From the NCBI RefSeq assembly GCF_900184935.1, contig NZ_FXYE01000001.1:1674001-1738000 (forward strand): a stretch of 64,000 nt of DNA. Direction: 5' to 3'. Numbering within the stretch: position 1 is the stretch's first letter; the number at the start of each line of letters is the position of its first letter. The position numbers and the translations under genes were made by a program. The notes below the pieces were generated by a model, which made no database searches, was not told where the DNA came from, and saw nothing but the letters and a program-made list of their open reading frames with translations. This document shows positions 19,585-30,340 of this stretch, one piece after another. The stretch is from Actibacterium lipolyticum (lineage in GTDB: Bacteria > Pseudomonadota > Alphaproteobacteria > Rhodobacterales > Rhodobacteraceae).

Positions 19585-20045
19585 GCGCTCCGGGTGTTCT
19601 TCGAGTTCATGGATTTTACATCCAGCACTTCGGGCGACTGTGCCTCGTGCGGGTGCTCGGCGCCTGCGTAAACGCGCAGATTTGTCATCTGCTGGCGGGA
19701 CAGGCGGTTACCAGGAAGCATGCGCTGAACAGCTTTGGTAACAACACGCTCTGGATAGTCACCTTCCAGAATCTGACGCGCGGTGCGGTGCTTGATGCCG
19801 CCCGGGTGGCCAGTGTGCCAGTAATATTTCTTGTCGTCGCGTTTCTTGCCAGTCATCTGCACCTTGTCGGCGTTGATGATGATGACATTGTCGCCCATGT
19901 CCATGTTCGGCGTGAAAGACGCCTTGTGCTTGCCGCGCAAGCGCATAGCAACGATCGAAGCAAGACGGCCCAGAACAACGCCTTCAGCGTCGATCAGGAT
20001 CCACTTCTTGTCGATATCTGCTGGTGTCGCAGAGAAGGTTTTCAT
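19581..20045 (-). CDS. rplM: 50S ribosomal protein L13
   Basis: Early-assembly large-subunit protein, 154 residues from ATG 20045 ([22 protein letters not shown]). The RNA-binding core [19 protein letters not shown] and the GMLPGNRL-type motif (MLPGNRLSR) are intact. The open frame extends upstream to 20147 but without family similarity. First gene of the L13-S9 operon. Confidence 0.97.
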   Translation of the reverse strand: MKTFSATPADIDKKWILIDAEGVVLGRLASIVAMRLRGKHKASFTPNMDMGDNVIIINADKVQMTGKKRDDKKYYWHTGHPGGIKHRTARQILEGDYPERVVTKAVQRMLPGNRLSRQQMTNLRVYAGAEHPHEAQSPEVLDVKSMNSKNTRSA

Positions 20046-20620
20046 GTGTCGTGCCCTATTGGCTAAGGTCATGGGGTGCCCTAAAGCCCCCCGGTATCTT
20101 GGATGGATGTGTTCTAAGGATTTCCCGCACGCAGTCAAGCGCCGCAATCCCGTATTAATCGTTTGTTTTCATGTGGTTAAAAAATAGGTATCATTATACC
20201 CCAATATTTAACCCCGAAAATCGGATATTTACCCACCAGAAACCCAGCACACACCGATCACCTAGAAGCACTGCGCCGACCGCACCCATCATCGGTTGCC
20301 CTTCATCAGCCTTCTTTTAACATGGGGTCAATGCCTATTCCACGCAAACGCTCGCTTCCAAACAAGATGACGAAGGGCTCTTTTGCAGTTCACATAGCGG
20401 CGCTTGCGCGCATGCTTTTTAGCTGCATCGACACGTTGCAGGATGATTTGCTTCTCAGACAAAGGGCATAATGAAAGTTCGCCATGGATACGAACGGCTG
20501 ACTTGGGCAAAGCAAACAGAAAAATCACGCGCAGGCCTTTCATATTTGATAGACTCTTATGATGCTATGGCCACACAGACGGATTGATTAGATGACGTTT
20601 TCGCAACATCACTTTCAGTT
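20046..20620. other. Intergenic region upstream of rplM and LysR gene
   Basis: A 575-bp AT-richer gap between divergent genes. On the minus strand a perfect TATAAT (20193-20198) lies about 150 nt before rplM, inside the short palindrome GGTATCATTATACC, but no good -35 is placed with it. A 71-codon minus-strand frame (20328-20543, basic, MKGLRVIFLFALPK) has a weak ribosome site and no recognisable family. I cannot support it as a gene. Confidence 0.4.
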
Positions 20621-21469
20621 ATGAAACAAACGCCCTCACTCGACAGTTACGCGCTGTTCATTGCCGTGGCCGATTCCGGTGGTTTGGCGGGGGCCGCGCG
20701 CGCGACCGGTGTCAGCGTGCCAACGCTAAGCCGCAAAATGGCGGATCTAGAAAGCATTCTTGGACAGCACCTGTTCGCACGCGGGCCACGCGGCTATGCG
20801 CTGACCGCGGCCGGTCGCGCGTTGCTAGACGAAGCCGAGGGCCTTCGTGATATTGCATCCCGACTAACTGCGTTTTCACAATCCGATAAGCCCATGCAGG
20901 TTCGCGTAACCGCCGGGCAATGGACTTCGCAATTTCTGGCACGCCACATCACAAAAATATGGTCACCAGATGCCGAATGGGTTCCTGCCTTTATTGCCTC
21001 AAATGCACGGGTGGATATCGCAAGGCGCGAAGCCGATATTGGAATCCGCAACAAACGCCCCGATCAAAGCTGGCTGGCCGGGCGTAAGACCATGACGATC
21101 GACTATGCCGCCTTCGCGCTATCCCCGGATGCGACGGGTTACATCACTTTAACGGAAAGCACCGCAACAACCCCATCAGAACGCTGGCTAAGGCAGAATC
21201 ATAGCGACGAAATCATCACCACCGCGAACAACGCCCGGCTTGCACTGGATCTGGCGCTTGCTGGTGTCGGTCGGGTCATTCTGCCAACGTTCGCGTCAAG
21301 CACATACCCGGCGTTGCAACAAGTTGGCCCACCCATCAAAGAGATCAGGCACGAAGAATGGCTGGTTTGTCATCACGACGCACGCCACGACCCGCCAATC
21401 CGACAAGCGCTTGATGCATTTCACACCCTGCTCAGTGATCGCAGCCTACGCCCCGAAGCGGCATTGTGA
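20621..21469 (+). CDS. LysR-type transcriptional regulator
   Basis: A 282-residue regulator with an N-terminal winged helix (LAGAARATGVSVPTLSRKMADLESILGQ split around residues 20 to 50) and a short, divergent substrate-binding domain. The HTH follows the usual LysR spacing, though the helix has VPTLSRKM in place of the common QPALSRQI. No divergent target gene is adjacent; upstream is the ribosomal operon. Effector unknown. Confidence 0.85.
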   Translation: MKQTPSLDSYALFIAVADSGGLAGAARATGVSVPTLSRKMADLESILGQHLFARGPRGYALTAAGRALLDEAEGLRDIASRLTAFSQSDKPMQVRVTAGQWTSQFLARHITKIWSPDAEWVPAFIASNARVDIARREADIGIRNKRPDQSWLAGRKTMTIDYAAFALSPDATGYITLTESTATTPSERWLRQNHSDEIITTANNARLALDLALAGVGRVILPTFASSTYPALQQVGPPIKEIRHEEWLVCHHDARHDPPIRQALDAFHTLLSDRSLRPEAAL

Positions 21470-21611
21470 ACAGATGAACGGCGCACATGATGAACGCAAA
21501 ATTGGCACTTAACGCAGCCCGCGCACACTCAGCGTGCAGCTCAACCACTGGAACCGTTACATAGCCGCTGCTAAATAGGCCTCCTCGACTTTCGGCTGAA
21601 GGAGTGTCCCA

Positions 21612-22541
21612 ATGCCGCCCATTATTTCCGTTTCGAACCTCAACAAGTCCTACGCCAGCGGCACAGTTGCCCTTGATGATGTATCGCTTGATATAGAACA
21701 GGGTGAAATCCTTGCTTTGCTTGGCCCGAATGGCGCCGGCAAGACGACCCTGATTTCGACCATCTGCGGATTGGTCACGCCCACGTCCGGTACAGTTACC
21801 GTCGGCGGGCACGACATCGCGACCGAGTTTCGCGCCGCGCGCAGTTTGATTGGCCTTGTCCCGCAGGAAATCACGATCGAACCATTCGAAACCGTCCTGA
21901 ACACCGCAAAGTTTTCCCGCGGTTTATTCGGCAAAAAGCGCGACGATGCGTATCTTGAAAAGGTTCTGCGCTCTCTTTCCCTTTGGGATAAAAAAGACAG
22001 CCGCAACATGGAACTGTCAGGCGGCATGAAACGCCGCGTGCTGATTGCCAAGGCGCTAAGCCACAACCCGCGCGTTCTGTTTCTGGACGAACCGACAGCC
22101 GGCGTTGACGTCGGCCTGCGCCGCGAGATGTGGGAGCTGGTGAAAGAACTGCGCGCCGAAGGCGTGACCATCATCCTAACGACCCACTATATCGAAGAAG
22201 CCGAAATGATGGCCGACCGGATAGGTGTGATCAACAAGGGCCGCCTGTTGCTGGTCGAAGAAAAAGACAAGCTGATGAAGCAGCTAGGCCGCAAGCATCT
22301 GAAGATGGAGCTTCAATCCCCCATCACCACCCTTCCCGACAGCCTTGCAGATTATGCGCTGACCTTGGCCGACGATGGTGGCACGCTGATCTATGACTAT
22401 GACACCCAAGCCGAACGCACGGGCATAACGCGGCTGATTGCGGACCTTGCCGCGGCGGGTATCTCTGTTCGGGATCTGGACAGTCAGCAAAGCTCTCTCG
22501 AAGAAGTATTTATGACCCTGCTAGAGGGAGAAGTCGCATGA
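21612..22541 (+). CDS. ABC-2 type transporter ATP-binding protein
   Basis: ATPase subunit of an export ABC system, 309 residues. Walker A is [11 protein letters not shown] (about 36 to 46), the signature is [17 protein letters not shown], and Walker B is [15 protein letters not shown]. The C-terminal quarter lacks recognised domains but is typical of DrrA/CcmA-like exporters. It overlaps the permease gene by 4 nt, so the two form a coupled operon. Exported substrate unknown. Confidence 0.92.
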   Translation: MPPIISVSNLNKSYASGTVALDDVSLDIEQGEILALLGPNGAGKTTLISTICGLVTPTSGTVTVGGHDIATEFRAARSLIGLVPQEITIEPFETVLNTAKFSRGLFGKKRDDAYLEKVLRSLSLWDKKDSRNMELSGGMKRRVLIAKALSHNPRVLFLDEPTAGVDVGLRREMWELVKELRAEGVTIILTTHYIEEAEMMADRIGVINKGRLLLVEEKDKLMKQLGRKHLKMELQSPITTLPDSLADYALTLADDGGTLIYDYDTQAERTGITRLIADLAAAGISVRDLDSQQSSLEEVFMTLLEGEVA

Positions 22542-23299
22542 ATTGGCGTTCCATCTGGGCAATCTATCAATTCGAAATGGCCCGCACCTTCCGGACAATC
22601 GCGCAGTCCGTTCTATCGCCGGTGATTTCTACCGTCCTTTATTTCGTTGTCTTTGGATCTGCCATCGGAAGCCGTATCGATGCGGTTGACGGGATCAGCT
22701 ATGGCGCCTTTATCGTGCCGGGCCTGATTATGCTGACACTGTTGCAGCAATCCGTGTCCAACGCATCGTTCGGTATCTATTTCCCGAAATTCATCGGCAC
22801 GATGTACGAACTGCTTTCGGCCCCGATGTCTTTCATCGAAATCGTGATGGGTTATGTCGGCGCAGCGGCAACAAAGGCGGTGATGATCGCGCTGATCATC
22901 CTTGCGACCTCGGCGTTGTTTGTGGACCTGCGGATCGAACATCCGTTCTGGATGCTTGCATTTCTGTTACTGACGGCTCTGTCATTCTCGTTGCTGGGCT
23001 TCATCATTGGGATATGGGCCAAAAGCTTTGAACAGTTGCAATTGATCCCCTTGCTGGTCATCACCCCGCTCGTGTTTCTTGGGGGCGCGTTTTATTCCGC
23101 TTCGATGCTGCCGCCCTTCTGGGAGGTTGTGACCAAGTTCAACCCCGTCCTTTATCTTGTGTCGGGGTTCCGCTGGTCGTTCTTTGGCGTTGCGGATGTT
23201 CCTGTCGGGATCTCGCTTTTTGCGGTCACGGGGTTCTTGTTGCTGTGCCTTGGATTCATTTGGTGGATCTTCCGCACCGGCTGGCGCCTGCGCGAGTAA
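22538..23299 (+). CDS. ABC-2 type transporter permease
   Basis: Membrane partner of the preceding ATPase, 253 residues with six hydrophobic segments. The family-characteristic segment [19 protein letters not shown] lies near residues 168 to 186. ATGA overlap with the ATPase gene supports a 1:1 complex. The pair resembles DrrAB and NodIJ-type exporters in organisation. What it moves cannot be told from sequence. Confidence 0.9.
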   Translation: MNWRSIWAIYQFEMARTFRTIAQSVLSPVISTVLYFVVFGSAIGSRIDAVDGISYGAFIVPGLIMLTLLQQSVSNASFGIYFPKFIGTMYELLSAPMSFIEIVMGYVGAAATKAVMIALIILATSALFVDLRIEHPFWMLAFLLLTALSFSLLGFIIGIWAKSFEQLQLIPLLVITPLVFLGGAFYSASMLPPFWEVVTKFNPVLYLVSGFRWSFFGVADVPVGISLFAVTGFLLLCLGFIWWIFRTGWRLRE

Positions 23300-23341
23300 C
23301 AAACAGTTCCGCTGATAGGCTTGTCGCGCTAGGCTTGGGGC

Positions 23342-24679
23342 ATGTTTCGTGTCCTAAGCCACCCTGTTTACGCGCGGCTGTTCATGGCACAGGTCATTGC
23401 CCTGACCGGGACGGGCCTGTTGACCGTTGCCTTGGGCCTGCTGGCCTTTGATTTGGCCGGGGCGCAGGCGGGCGCGGTGCTGGGAACCGCCTATGCGATT
23501 AAGATGGTGGCCTATGTCGGGCTATCCCCTATTGCGGCGGCGTTGACCGAACACCTTCCTCGTAAGGCGGTTCTGATTGGCGCAGATGTCATTCGGGCGG
23601 CGGTCGCCCTGTTGTTGCCCTTCATCGACGCCGTTTGGCAAATCTACGCGCTGATCTTCATCCTTCAGGCGGCCTCGGCCACGTTCACACCGGCGTTTCA
23701 GGCGACCATCCCAGACATTTTATCGGATGAGGCAGAATACACCAAGGCGCTGTCGCTCTCTCGGTTGGCCTATGACCTTGAAAACCTGCTTAGCCCGGCA
23801 TTGGCGGGGATGTTGCTGGCCGTTGTCAGCTATCACTGGTTGTTCGCCGGAACCGTGTTTGGCTTCGTCGGTTCGGCCTTGTTGGTCGCGATTGCGGCCC
23901 TGCCCCGAAGATCGGCCAGCAAAACCACACGCCCCTTCCGCGAACGACTAACGCGAGGCACCCGCATTTACCTTGCCACCCCACGCTTGCGCGGCTTGTT
24001 GGCGCTGACGCTTACCGCAGCCTCCAGCAGCGCCTTTGTGTTGGTCAATACAGTCGTCGTGGTCCGCGCGGGGTACGGCTTGGACGATGCGCATCTGGCC
24101 TATGCACTTGCCGCTTTCGGTGCGGGTTCGATGATCTCAGCGCTGTCCCTACCCCGATTGCTGGAAAACCGCCGCGATCGGTCGGTGATGGTGCCCGCCG
24201 GGGCGGCACTGGCGCTGGGCACGTTGGCCCTGTCCGCCTATATGTTCACGGCTGGCTTACCCAGTTGGCCCGCGTTTCTGATAACCTGGGGCCTGTTCGG
24301 GTTACTATACGCCGCGATCATGACCCCCTCGGGCCGTCTGTTGCGCCGCTCTGCCCACCCGGCTGATCGTCAGGCGGTGTTCACGGCGCAATTTGCCCTA
24401 TCCCATGCCTGTTGGCTGGTCGCTTACCCTGTGGCGGGTTGGGTTGGTCAGGGGCTGGGCCTGCCGTCCGCCTTGGCGGTTCTGGGCGTGATCGGCCTGA
24501 TAGGCGCCATCGCCGCGCGCCGCCTATGGCCCGTTGATCAACCCGAAGACTTTGAACACAGCCACGCCGACCTGCCGCCCGATCATCCGCACCTGAAAGA
24601 CCATCCAGCGCAGAACAAACGCCACACGCACGCGTTCGTCATTGATGATGAACACCGCGTTTGGCCCAGCCATGGCTAG
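23342..24679 (+). CDS. MFS transporter
   Basis: Major facilitator of 445 residues with about twelve hydrophobic helices, and a hydrophilic His-rich tail (residues about 400 to 445) that might bind metal. The second half includes a long run of small residues typical of MFS permeases such as the enterobactin exporter-like group. The start has only a short GGGG before ATG. Its 3' end lies 53 nt before rimO. Substrate unknown. Confidence 0.88.
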   Translation: MFRVLSHPVYARLFMAQVIALTGTGLLTVALGLLAFDLAGAQAGAVLGTAYAIKMVAYVGLSPIAAALTEHLPRKAVLIGADVIRAAVALLLPFIDAVWQIYALIFILQAASATFTPAFQATIPDILSDEAEYTKALSLSRLAYDLENLLSPALAGMLLAVVSYHWLFAGTVFGFVGSALLVAIAALPRRSASKTTRPFRERLTRGTRIYLATPRLRGLLALTLTAASSSAFVLVNTVVVVRAGYGLDDAHLAYALAAFGAGSMISALSLPRLLENRRDRSVMVPAGAALALGTLALSAYMFTAGLPSWPAFLITWGLFGLLYAAIMTPSGRLLRRSAHPADRQAVFTAQFALSHACWLVAYPVAGWVGQGLGLPSALAVLGVIGLIGAIAARRLWPVDQPEDFEHSHADLPPDHPHLKDHPAQNKRHTHAFVIDDEHRVWPSHG

Positions 24680-24732
24680 AAGGCGTCATTCACAACTGGC
24701 ATGATCCGCAGCAAGCCCTTATATGCGGGCGG

Positions 24733-26103
24733 ATGAGCACGAACCCACCCAACCTCCGCCCCGACCTTGCCCCCGCTCCGAAATTCGACGGGGGTGCGCG
24801 TGATGGCCAGCCGACCATCGGCATGGTGTCCCTTGGCTGCCCAAAGGCCTTGGTGGATAGCGAACGCATCCTGACACGCCTGCGCGCCGAAGGTTACGCC
24901 ATCAGCCCCGACTATGCCGGGGCAGACGCGGTGATCGTGAACACCTGCGGCTTCCTTGACAGCGCCAAGGCCGAAAGCCTTGAGGCGATTGGCGAAGCGC
25001 TGAATGAAAACGGCAAGGTCATCGTGACCGGCTGTTTGGGGGCCGAGCCTGAATACATCACCGGCGCGCATCCGGCCGTTCTGGCCGTGACCGGCCCGCA
25101 TCAATACGAACAGGTGCTGGACGCAGTGCATGGGGCCGTACCGCCCAGCCCTGATCCGTTCATCGACCTGTTGCCCGCCAGCGGTGTCAGCCTGACCCCG
25201 CGCCACTTCAGCTATCTGAAAATCTCGGAAGGCTGTAACCACAAGTGCAAGTTCTGCATCATTCCCGATATGCGCGGCAAACTGGCCAGCCGCCCCGCCC
25301 ATGCAGTCGTGCGCGAGGCTGAAAAGCTGGTCGATGCTGGGGTGAAGGAACTGCTGGTGATTTCGCAGGATACCTCGGCCTATGGGGTGGATACGAAACA
25401 CGCCGAAACCGGCGGGCACCGCGCCCATATCACCGATCTGGCGCGCGATTTGGGCAGTTTGGGCGCATGGGTGCGCCTGCACTATGTCTATCCCTACCCG
25501 CATGTGCGCAACCTGATCCCGCTGATGGCCGAAGGGCTGATCCTGCCCTATCTGGATATCCCGTTCCAGCACGCCCACCCCGATGTTCTGCGCCGCATGG
25601 CCCGCCCCGCCGCTGCGGCCAAAACGCTGGACGAAATCGCCGCGTGGCGTGACACATGCCCCGATATCACCCTACGCTCGACCTTCATCGTCGGTTATCC
25701 CGGCGAGACAGAGGCAGAGTTCCAGACCCTGCTGGACTGGATGGACGAGGCGCAGCTGGATCGCGTCGGCTGCTTCCAATACGAAAACGTCGAAGGCGCG
25801 CGATCAAACGCCCTGCCCGACCATGTTCCCGCCGAGGTCAAACAAGACCGGTGGGAGCGGTTCATGGAAAAAGCCCAAGCCATCTCCGAGGCCAAGCTGG
25901 CCGCCAAGGTCGGCCAAACCATGGACGTGATCGTAGACGAGGTCGACGAAGACGCCGCCACCTGCCGCACCAAGGCCGACGCGCCGGAAATCGACGGCAA
26001 CCTGTTCATCGACGAAGGCTTCGAAGGGCTGAAACCGGGCGACATCGTCACCGTCGAGGTGGACGAGGCCGGTGAATATGATTTGTGGGGGCGGTTAGTC
26101 TAA
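24733..26103 (+). CDS. rimO: Ribosomal protein S12 methylthiotransferase
   Basis: Radical SAM enzyme that methylthiolates the conserved Asp of ribosomal protein S12. The 456-residue protein has the MTTase N-terminal domain ([18 protein letters not shown], with cluster cysteines there and in NTCGFLD and GCLGAEPE). The radical SAM motif CNHKCKFC and a C-terminal TRAM domain ending DLWGRLV follow. ATG 24733 is chosen; the frame continues upstream into the MFS gene. The [11 protein letters not shown] motif separates RimO from MiaB. Confidence 0.96.
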   Translation: MSTNPPNLRPDLAPAPKFDGGARDGQPTIGMVSLGCPKALVDSERILTRLRAEGYAISPDYAGADAVIVNTCGFLDSAKAESLEAIGEALNENGKVIVTGCLGAEPEYITGAHPAVLAVTGPHQYEQVLDAVHGAVPPSPDPFIDLLPASGVSLTPRHFSYLKISEGCNHKCKFCIIPDMRGKLASRPAHAVVREAEKLVDAGVKELLVISQDTSAYGVDTKHAETGGHRAHITDLARDLGSLGAWVRLHYVYPYPHVRNLIPLMAEGLILPYLDIPFQHAHPDVLRRMARPAAAAKTLDEIAAWRDTCPDITLRSTFIVGYPGETEAEFQTLLDWMDEAQLDRVGCFQYENVEGARSNALPDHVPAEVKQDRWERFMEKAQAISEAKLAAKVGQTMDVIVDEVDEDAATCRTKADAPEIDGNLFIDEGFEGLKPGDIVTVEVDEAGEYDLWGRLV

Positions 26104-26129
26104 CCGAAACTGAAGCCCGCCTCCAATGC

Positions 26130-26348
26130 CTATTTCTTTGATACTTTTGGCGGATCCGGCTCCGCTGTATCATCATGGCGCCACTGCTGGAGATCTAACT
26201 CTATCCAGTTTTGTATGGATTGTCGGCTGGCTCCAGACTTCATTGCAATGAGTGCCGCGTTTGCACCATGCTGGTAGCCAGATCTATACTGTTCTTCAGG
26301 ATCATTTCGATCTACCATTTCTGGCGGTCGCTTAAATTTGCTGGTCAT
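26130..26348 (-). CDS. Hypothetical 72-aa protein
   Basis: A small soluble protein with a middle segment YRSGYQHGANAALIAMKSGA and a Trp-rich helix (WIELDLQQW). It is preceded by AAGGGAG about 12 nt from ATG 26348. No domain is recognised. It follows the convergent rimO and precedes a lipoprotein gene on the same strand, 33 nt away. Codon use looks ordinary for the window, so it is probably a real lineage-specific gene. Confidence 0.55.
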   Translation of the reverse strand: MTSKFKRPPEMVDRNDPEEQYRSGYQHGANAALIAMKSGASRQSIQNWIELDLQQWRHDDTAEPDPPKVSKK

Positions 26349-26381
26349 GGCTGCTTACAGCTCCCTTTTCTCTTTTGAAAC

Positions 26382-26690
26382 CTACCGCCGCGCCACCACA
26401 AACAGGTCATACCCCTGATAGGTATCCACCTGCGCCGCTCCGGTTTCGGTGATGAAAACGCCTGTCCCCTCGTACCCGACGGGGCAGCCGACAAGGTCAG
26501 AGGCGTCGCCTAGGTATTGGTTGGTGTAATCGTCTTCCCCGACCAGCATGCATTGGTCCGCCGGGTCGCGGTAACCCCGCACAAGGGGCAGGTTGGATGT
26601 ACCGGGCAGCGTTGCGATTGGGACGGTTGGCAATGCATCTGGCCCGCAGGCCGTAAGGGCCAAGATTGGCGCAATTAAAAGGCGTTTCAT
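26382..26690 (-). CDS. Small lipoprotein, hypothetical
   Basis: A 102-residue predicted lipoprotein. The signal MKRLLIAPILALTAC ends in a lipobox (LTAC), placing the lipidated Cys at 15. ATG 26690 follows CGGAG with 7-nt spacing; a longer frame to 26786 lacks a signal peptide. The mature part contains two further Cys (in DQCMLVG and VGCPVG) that could form a disulfide. Function unknown. Confidence 0.75.
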   Translation of the reverse strand: MKRLLIAPILALTACGPDALPTVPIATLPGTSNLPLVRGYRDPADQCMLVGEDDYTNQYLGDASDLVGCPVGYEGTGVFITETGAAQVDTYQGYDLFVVARR

Positions 26691-26924
26691 AATAAATCTC
26701 CGCTTTGAATTCGCAGATGATAGCACGAAACGCCGAAACCCTGAAAATCGTTGTGCCACAATAGGTTTGGGACTTTTTCGCCCCACCAGGTCAATTGGGG
26801 CTTGAACGAATCCCGCATGGGCCTTAGGCCGCGCACTCGTTAGGGACCGATCCCAACTTCGATCTTTCGGGGGGGCGCTAAGGGACCTACTGGATTCAAT
26901 CTACTGGAACGAAGGGGATGCGCC

Positions 26925-27427
26925 ATGGACCGCGCCGACCTCTTCCAACTGGGGATAGGTCTGGAGACAGGCGCCCATGCGGAAGACACCTGTAGCCTTA
27001 AGGCTGCAAACGATACTCGTGACATCTTCGACGAAGATCGCGAAGACCATTTCATCCGCAAGGATGGCAAGGTCTTTGCCGGCACGCATCTGATCATCGA
27101 GGTGGTCAATGGCCACGGCTTGGATGATGAAACACGCATTCAAAAAGCGTTCCGCGATTGCGTTGATGAATGCGGCGCGACGCTGCTGCATATTCATACG
27201 CATAAGTTCAGCCCTCAGGGCGTTTCGGGCGTTGCTGTGCTGGCCGAAAGCCACATCTCTGTCCACACGTGGCCGGAAATTGGCTATGGCGCGTTTGACG
27301 TGTTCATGTGCGGCGATGCCAACCCGTGGAATGCGGTGGGCGTTCTAAAGGCCGCCTTCGGCACCGACGACGTGCGCGTCAAGGAATTGCTGCGCGGCGA
27401 CGGGCTGGTCACGGACGAGGCTGCGGC

Positions 27428-27431
<4 letters not shown>
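26925..27431 (+). CDS. speD: S-adenosylmethionine decarboxylase proenzyme
   Basis: Pyruvoyl enzyme that makes decarboxylated SAM, the aminopropyl donor for spermidine. The self-cleavage site is at Glu108-Ser109 in AESHISVHTWPE, and Ser109 becomes the pyruvoyl group. At 168 residues it is about 45 longer at the N-terminus than the B. subtilis-type class, so a later start is possible, though AAGGGG precedes ATG 26925. It overlaps speE by 4 nt. Confidence 0.93.
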
Positions 27432-28273
<842 letters not shown>

Positions 28274-28341
28274 CATTCCCATTCGCCAAATATCCCCGTC
28301 AGAGGCAGAGGTCAGATTGGACCTCACCCCTTTGGCCGGGG

Positions 28342-28761
28342 CTATTTCGGCGGGATCGAATAGGTCAGACTGGCGCGGGCCACCGGCTCTGCCTTGCCGT
28401 CAGAGAACATCATCGCGTCCCCAACCGCCAACACCCGGCCCAGCTTCAACAGCTTCGCCTCGCAGATCAGGTCTTTCCCGGCCTCAGGCTTGCGCATGAA
28501 GTCGATCGCGCAGTTCGTCGTCACGGCCAGCGCCTTTGGCCCAATCATCGCCAACACCGCCAGATAGATAGACACATCCGCAAGCGCAAACATCGATGGG
28601 CCGGAAACCGTGCCGCCGGGGCGTAAATGTTCTTCGCGCACGTTCAAACGAATCCGCGCGCGCATTGGGCCGACCTCTTCGACCGTGAAGTCGCCTTTCA
28701 CTTGCGGAAACTCCGCGTCCAGAAACGCCTCAAGCGCCGGAACGTCCATCACTGGCTGCAT
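28342..28761 (-). CDS. PaaI-family acyl-CoA thioesterase (hotdog fold)
   Basis: A 139-residue hotdog-fold protein that probably hydrolyses acyl-CoA or aryl-CoA esters. The motif with GGTVSGPSMFALADVSIYLA around residues 47 to 66 matches the PaaI active-site helix, including the catalytic-type Asp. It diverges from the enoyl-CoA hydratase gene 59 nt away, hinting at related CoA metabolism. Substrate unknown. Confidence 0.85.
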   Translation of the reverse strand: MQPVMDVPALEAFLDAEFPQVKGDFTVEEVGPMRARIRLNVREEHLRPGGTVSGPSMFALADVSIYLAVLAMIGPKALAVTTNCAIDFMRKPEAGKDLICEAKLLKLGRVLAVGDAMMFSDGKAEPVARASLTYSIPPK

Positions 28762-28820
28762 ATGTCTTTCCCCTCCGTCCTTTGCGGCCTAGAGTTTCTG
28801 CAAACGGGAGGAATGGCAAG

Positions 28821-29612
28821 ATGACGGACGATATCCTTTTACGCACCGACAGTGATGGCGTGGCAGAGCTGACCTTGAACATGCCAAACCGCCTGAACGC
28901 CCTGTCAGATGCAATGCTGGCCGCGCTTCAGGCACAGATCGATCAACTGGCCACCGACCAGACCACACGCGCCGTCATCCTGCGCGGCACCGGCAAGGCA
29001 TTCTGCGCAGGTCACGATTTGAAAGAGATGACAGCAGGCCGCCAAGCCGAAGATGGCGGAAAAGCCTATTTCGCCGATCTGTTCAACCGCTGCGCCAGCG
29101 TCATGACTGGCCTTCAACGCATCCCTCAACCCGTGATCGCCGAAGCGCACGGCATTGCCACCGCCGCCGGCTGCCAACTGGTCGCAAGCTGTGACATGGC
29201 GATTGCGGCCCATGGCACCAAGTTCGGCGTGAACGGGGTGAATATCGGGCTGTTCTGTTCCACGCCCATGGTCGCCCTGTCGCGCAACATCCCCCGCAAA
29301 CACGCGTTCGAAATGCTGACGACGGGCAAGTTCATCGACACAGAAGCGGCCGAACGCCTTGGCCTAATCAACCGCGCCGTTCCCGCGGAAGACCTAAGCG
29401 CGGCGACCCGCGAACTGGCCCAAACGGTTGCCTCAAAGCTCGGCGCGGCGGTCAAGATCGGGAAAGAGGCGTTTTACGAGCAAATCCAGATGCCTGTCGA
29501 TCAGGCCTATGCCTATGCGGGCGATGTGATGGTCCAAAACATGCTGTTCCGCGACACCGAAGAAGGCATCGCCGCCTTTCTAGAAAAACGCCCGCCGGAG
29601 TGGGAGCAATAG
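28821..29612 (+). CDS. Enoyl-CoA hydratase/isomerase family protein
   Basis: Crotonase-fold protein of 263 residues. The oxyanion-hole segment FCAGHDLKEM (about 62 to 71) and the second segment with GIATAAGCQLVASCDMAIA (about 110 to 128) are present. ATG 28821 follows GGGAGG at good spacing; the frame continues upstream without a start of comparable quality. The exact substrate is not resolvable within crotonases. Confidence 0.9.
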   Translation: MTDDILLRTDSDGVAELTLNMPNRLNALSDAMLAALQAQIDQLATDQTTRAVILRGTGKAFCAGHDLKEMTAGRQAEDGGKAYFADLFNRCASVMTGLQRIPQPVIAEAHGIATAAGCQLVASCDMAIAAHGTKFGVNGVNIGLFCSTPMVALSRNIPRKHAFEMLTTGKFIDTEAAERLGLINRAVPAEDLSAATRELAQTVASKLGAAVKIGKEAFYEQIQMPVDQAYAYAGDVMVQNMLFRDTEEGIAAFLEKRPPEWEQ

Positions 29613-29631
29613 GCGCGCAGCAACCGATCCA

Positions 29632-30132
29632 TTAGATCGTCCAGCCCTCCGGCAGCGTGGTCTTCATCCGCTGCATTGCCTCTTTGGCGTACTGCGATGT
29701 GTGGACAGAAATCGACCGCGCCATTTCAACGACGCGCACCCGGGCCTCGGGTGATGATCTTTCGAACTTGTCCGAGTTCATCGTCTCAAGACATTCATAG
29801 AGTTCTGAGACAGACCCAGAAAAGCGCATTATCGCTGCAACAAGCGAAGCAGGATAATCTAGATCTTCGATATTGATCCGCTGCAATACATTCGTGTCGC
29901 GCGACAGTACGAGCAAAGGGTGCCGCCCCGTTTGATTTGCGATGTCGATGAGTTCGTCCCAGGCAATGAACAAGTTCTCAATTGATTTGCTCGCCTCGGA
30001 AATCTCGACGTATATCGCAATCGACAGACTGCGGCGTTTCCGTCTGCGTTCCAGCCCGCTTTGAACCCGCGCATAAATGAATGCGATGGTTGCAGACAAA
30101 ACAGCAAGAATTATGGACCACGCTGGGGGCAA
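29632..30132 (-). CDS. Hypothetical protein with N-terminal membrane anchor
   Basis: A 166-residue protein with one N-terminal hydrophobic helix (about residues 4 to 21), followed by a basic patch (LERRRKRRS). The rest is a helical cytosolic or periplasmic domain without recognisable motifs. Its start is not marked by a strong ribosome site. It converges with the enoyl-CoA hydratase. It does not resemble a named family, so no function is proposed. Confidence 0.55.
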   Translation of the reverse strand: MPPAWSIILAVLSATIAFIYARVQSGLERRRKRRSLSIAIYVEISEASKSIENLFIAWDELIDIANQTGRHPLLVLSRDTNVLQRINIEDLDYPASLVAAIMRFSGSVSELYECLETMNSDKFERSSPEARVRVVEMARSISVHTSQYAKEAMQRMKTTLPEGWTI

Positions 30133-30340
30133 TCTTCGCTCCGCTTTTTGCTCAAGATACTGTTCTAATCGGCGTTGGGTAGAACAATCTTAAGCAGCGT
30201 GCCTTGCACAACACCCATAGGCTGCTGACAACCACCGAAAAGCGGCAGTTTGCGCAAGCGCAACAAGGGTTCATTTCTTTCCGCATCGAAGGTCGTCCGA
30301 CCCGGAAAGAAATTCACCACAAAGGCTGCCCACGCCCGGT

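Noticed and set aside
20193-20198. TATAAT as the rplM promoter
   Set aside because: The -10 is perfect, but no acceptable -35 lies 16 to 18 nt upstream, so it is noted only within the intergenic description.
24676-25578. Leftward 300-aa frame across rimO
   Set aside because: Antisense to the radical SAM gene, with composition typical of a GC-rich shadow.
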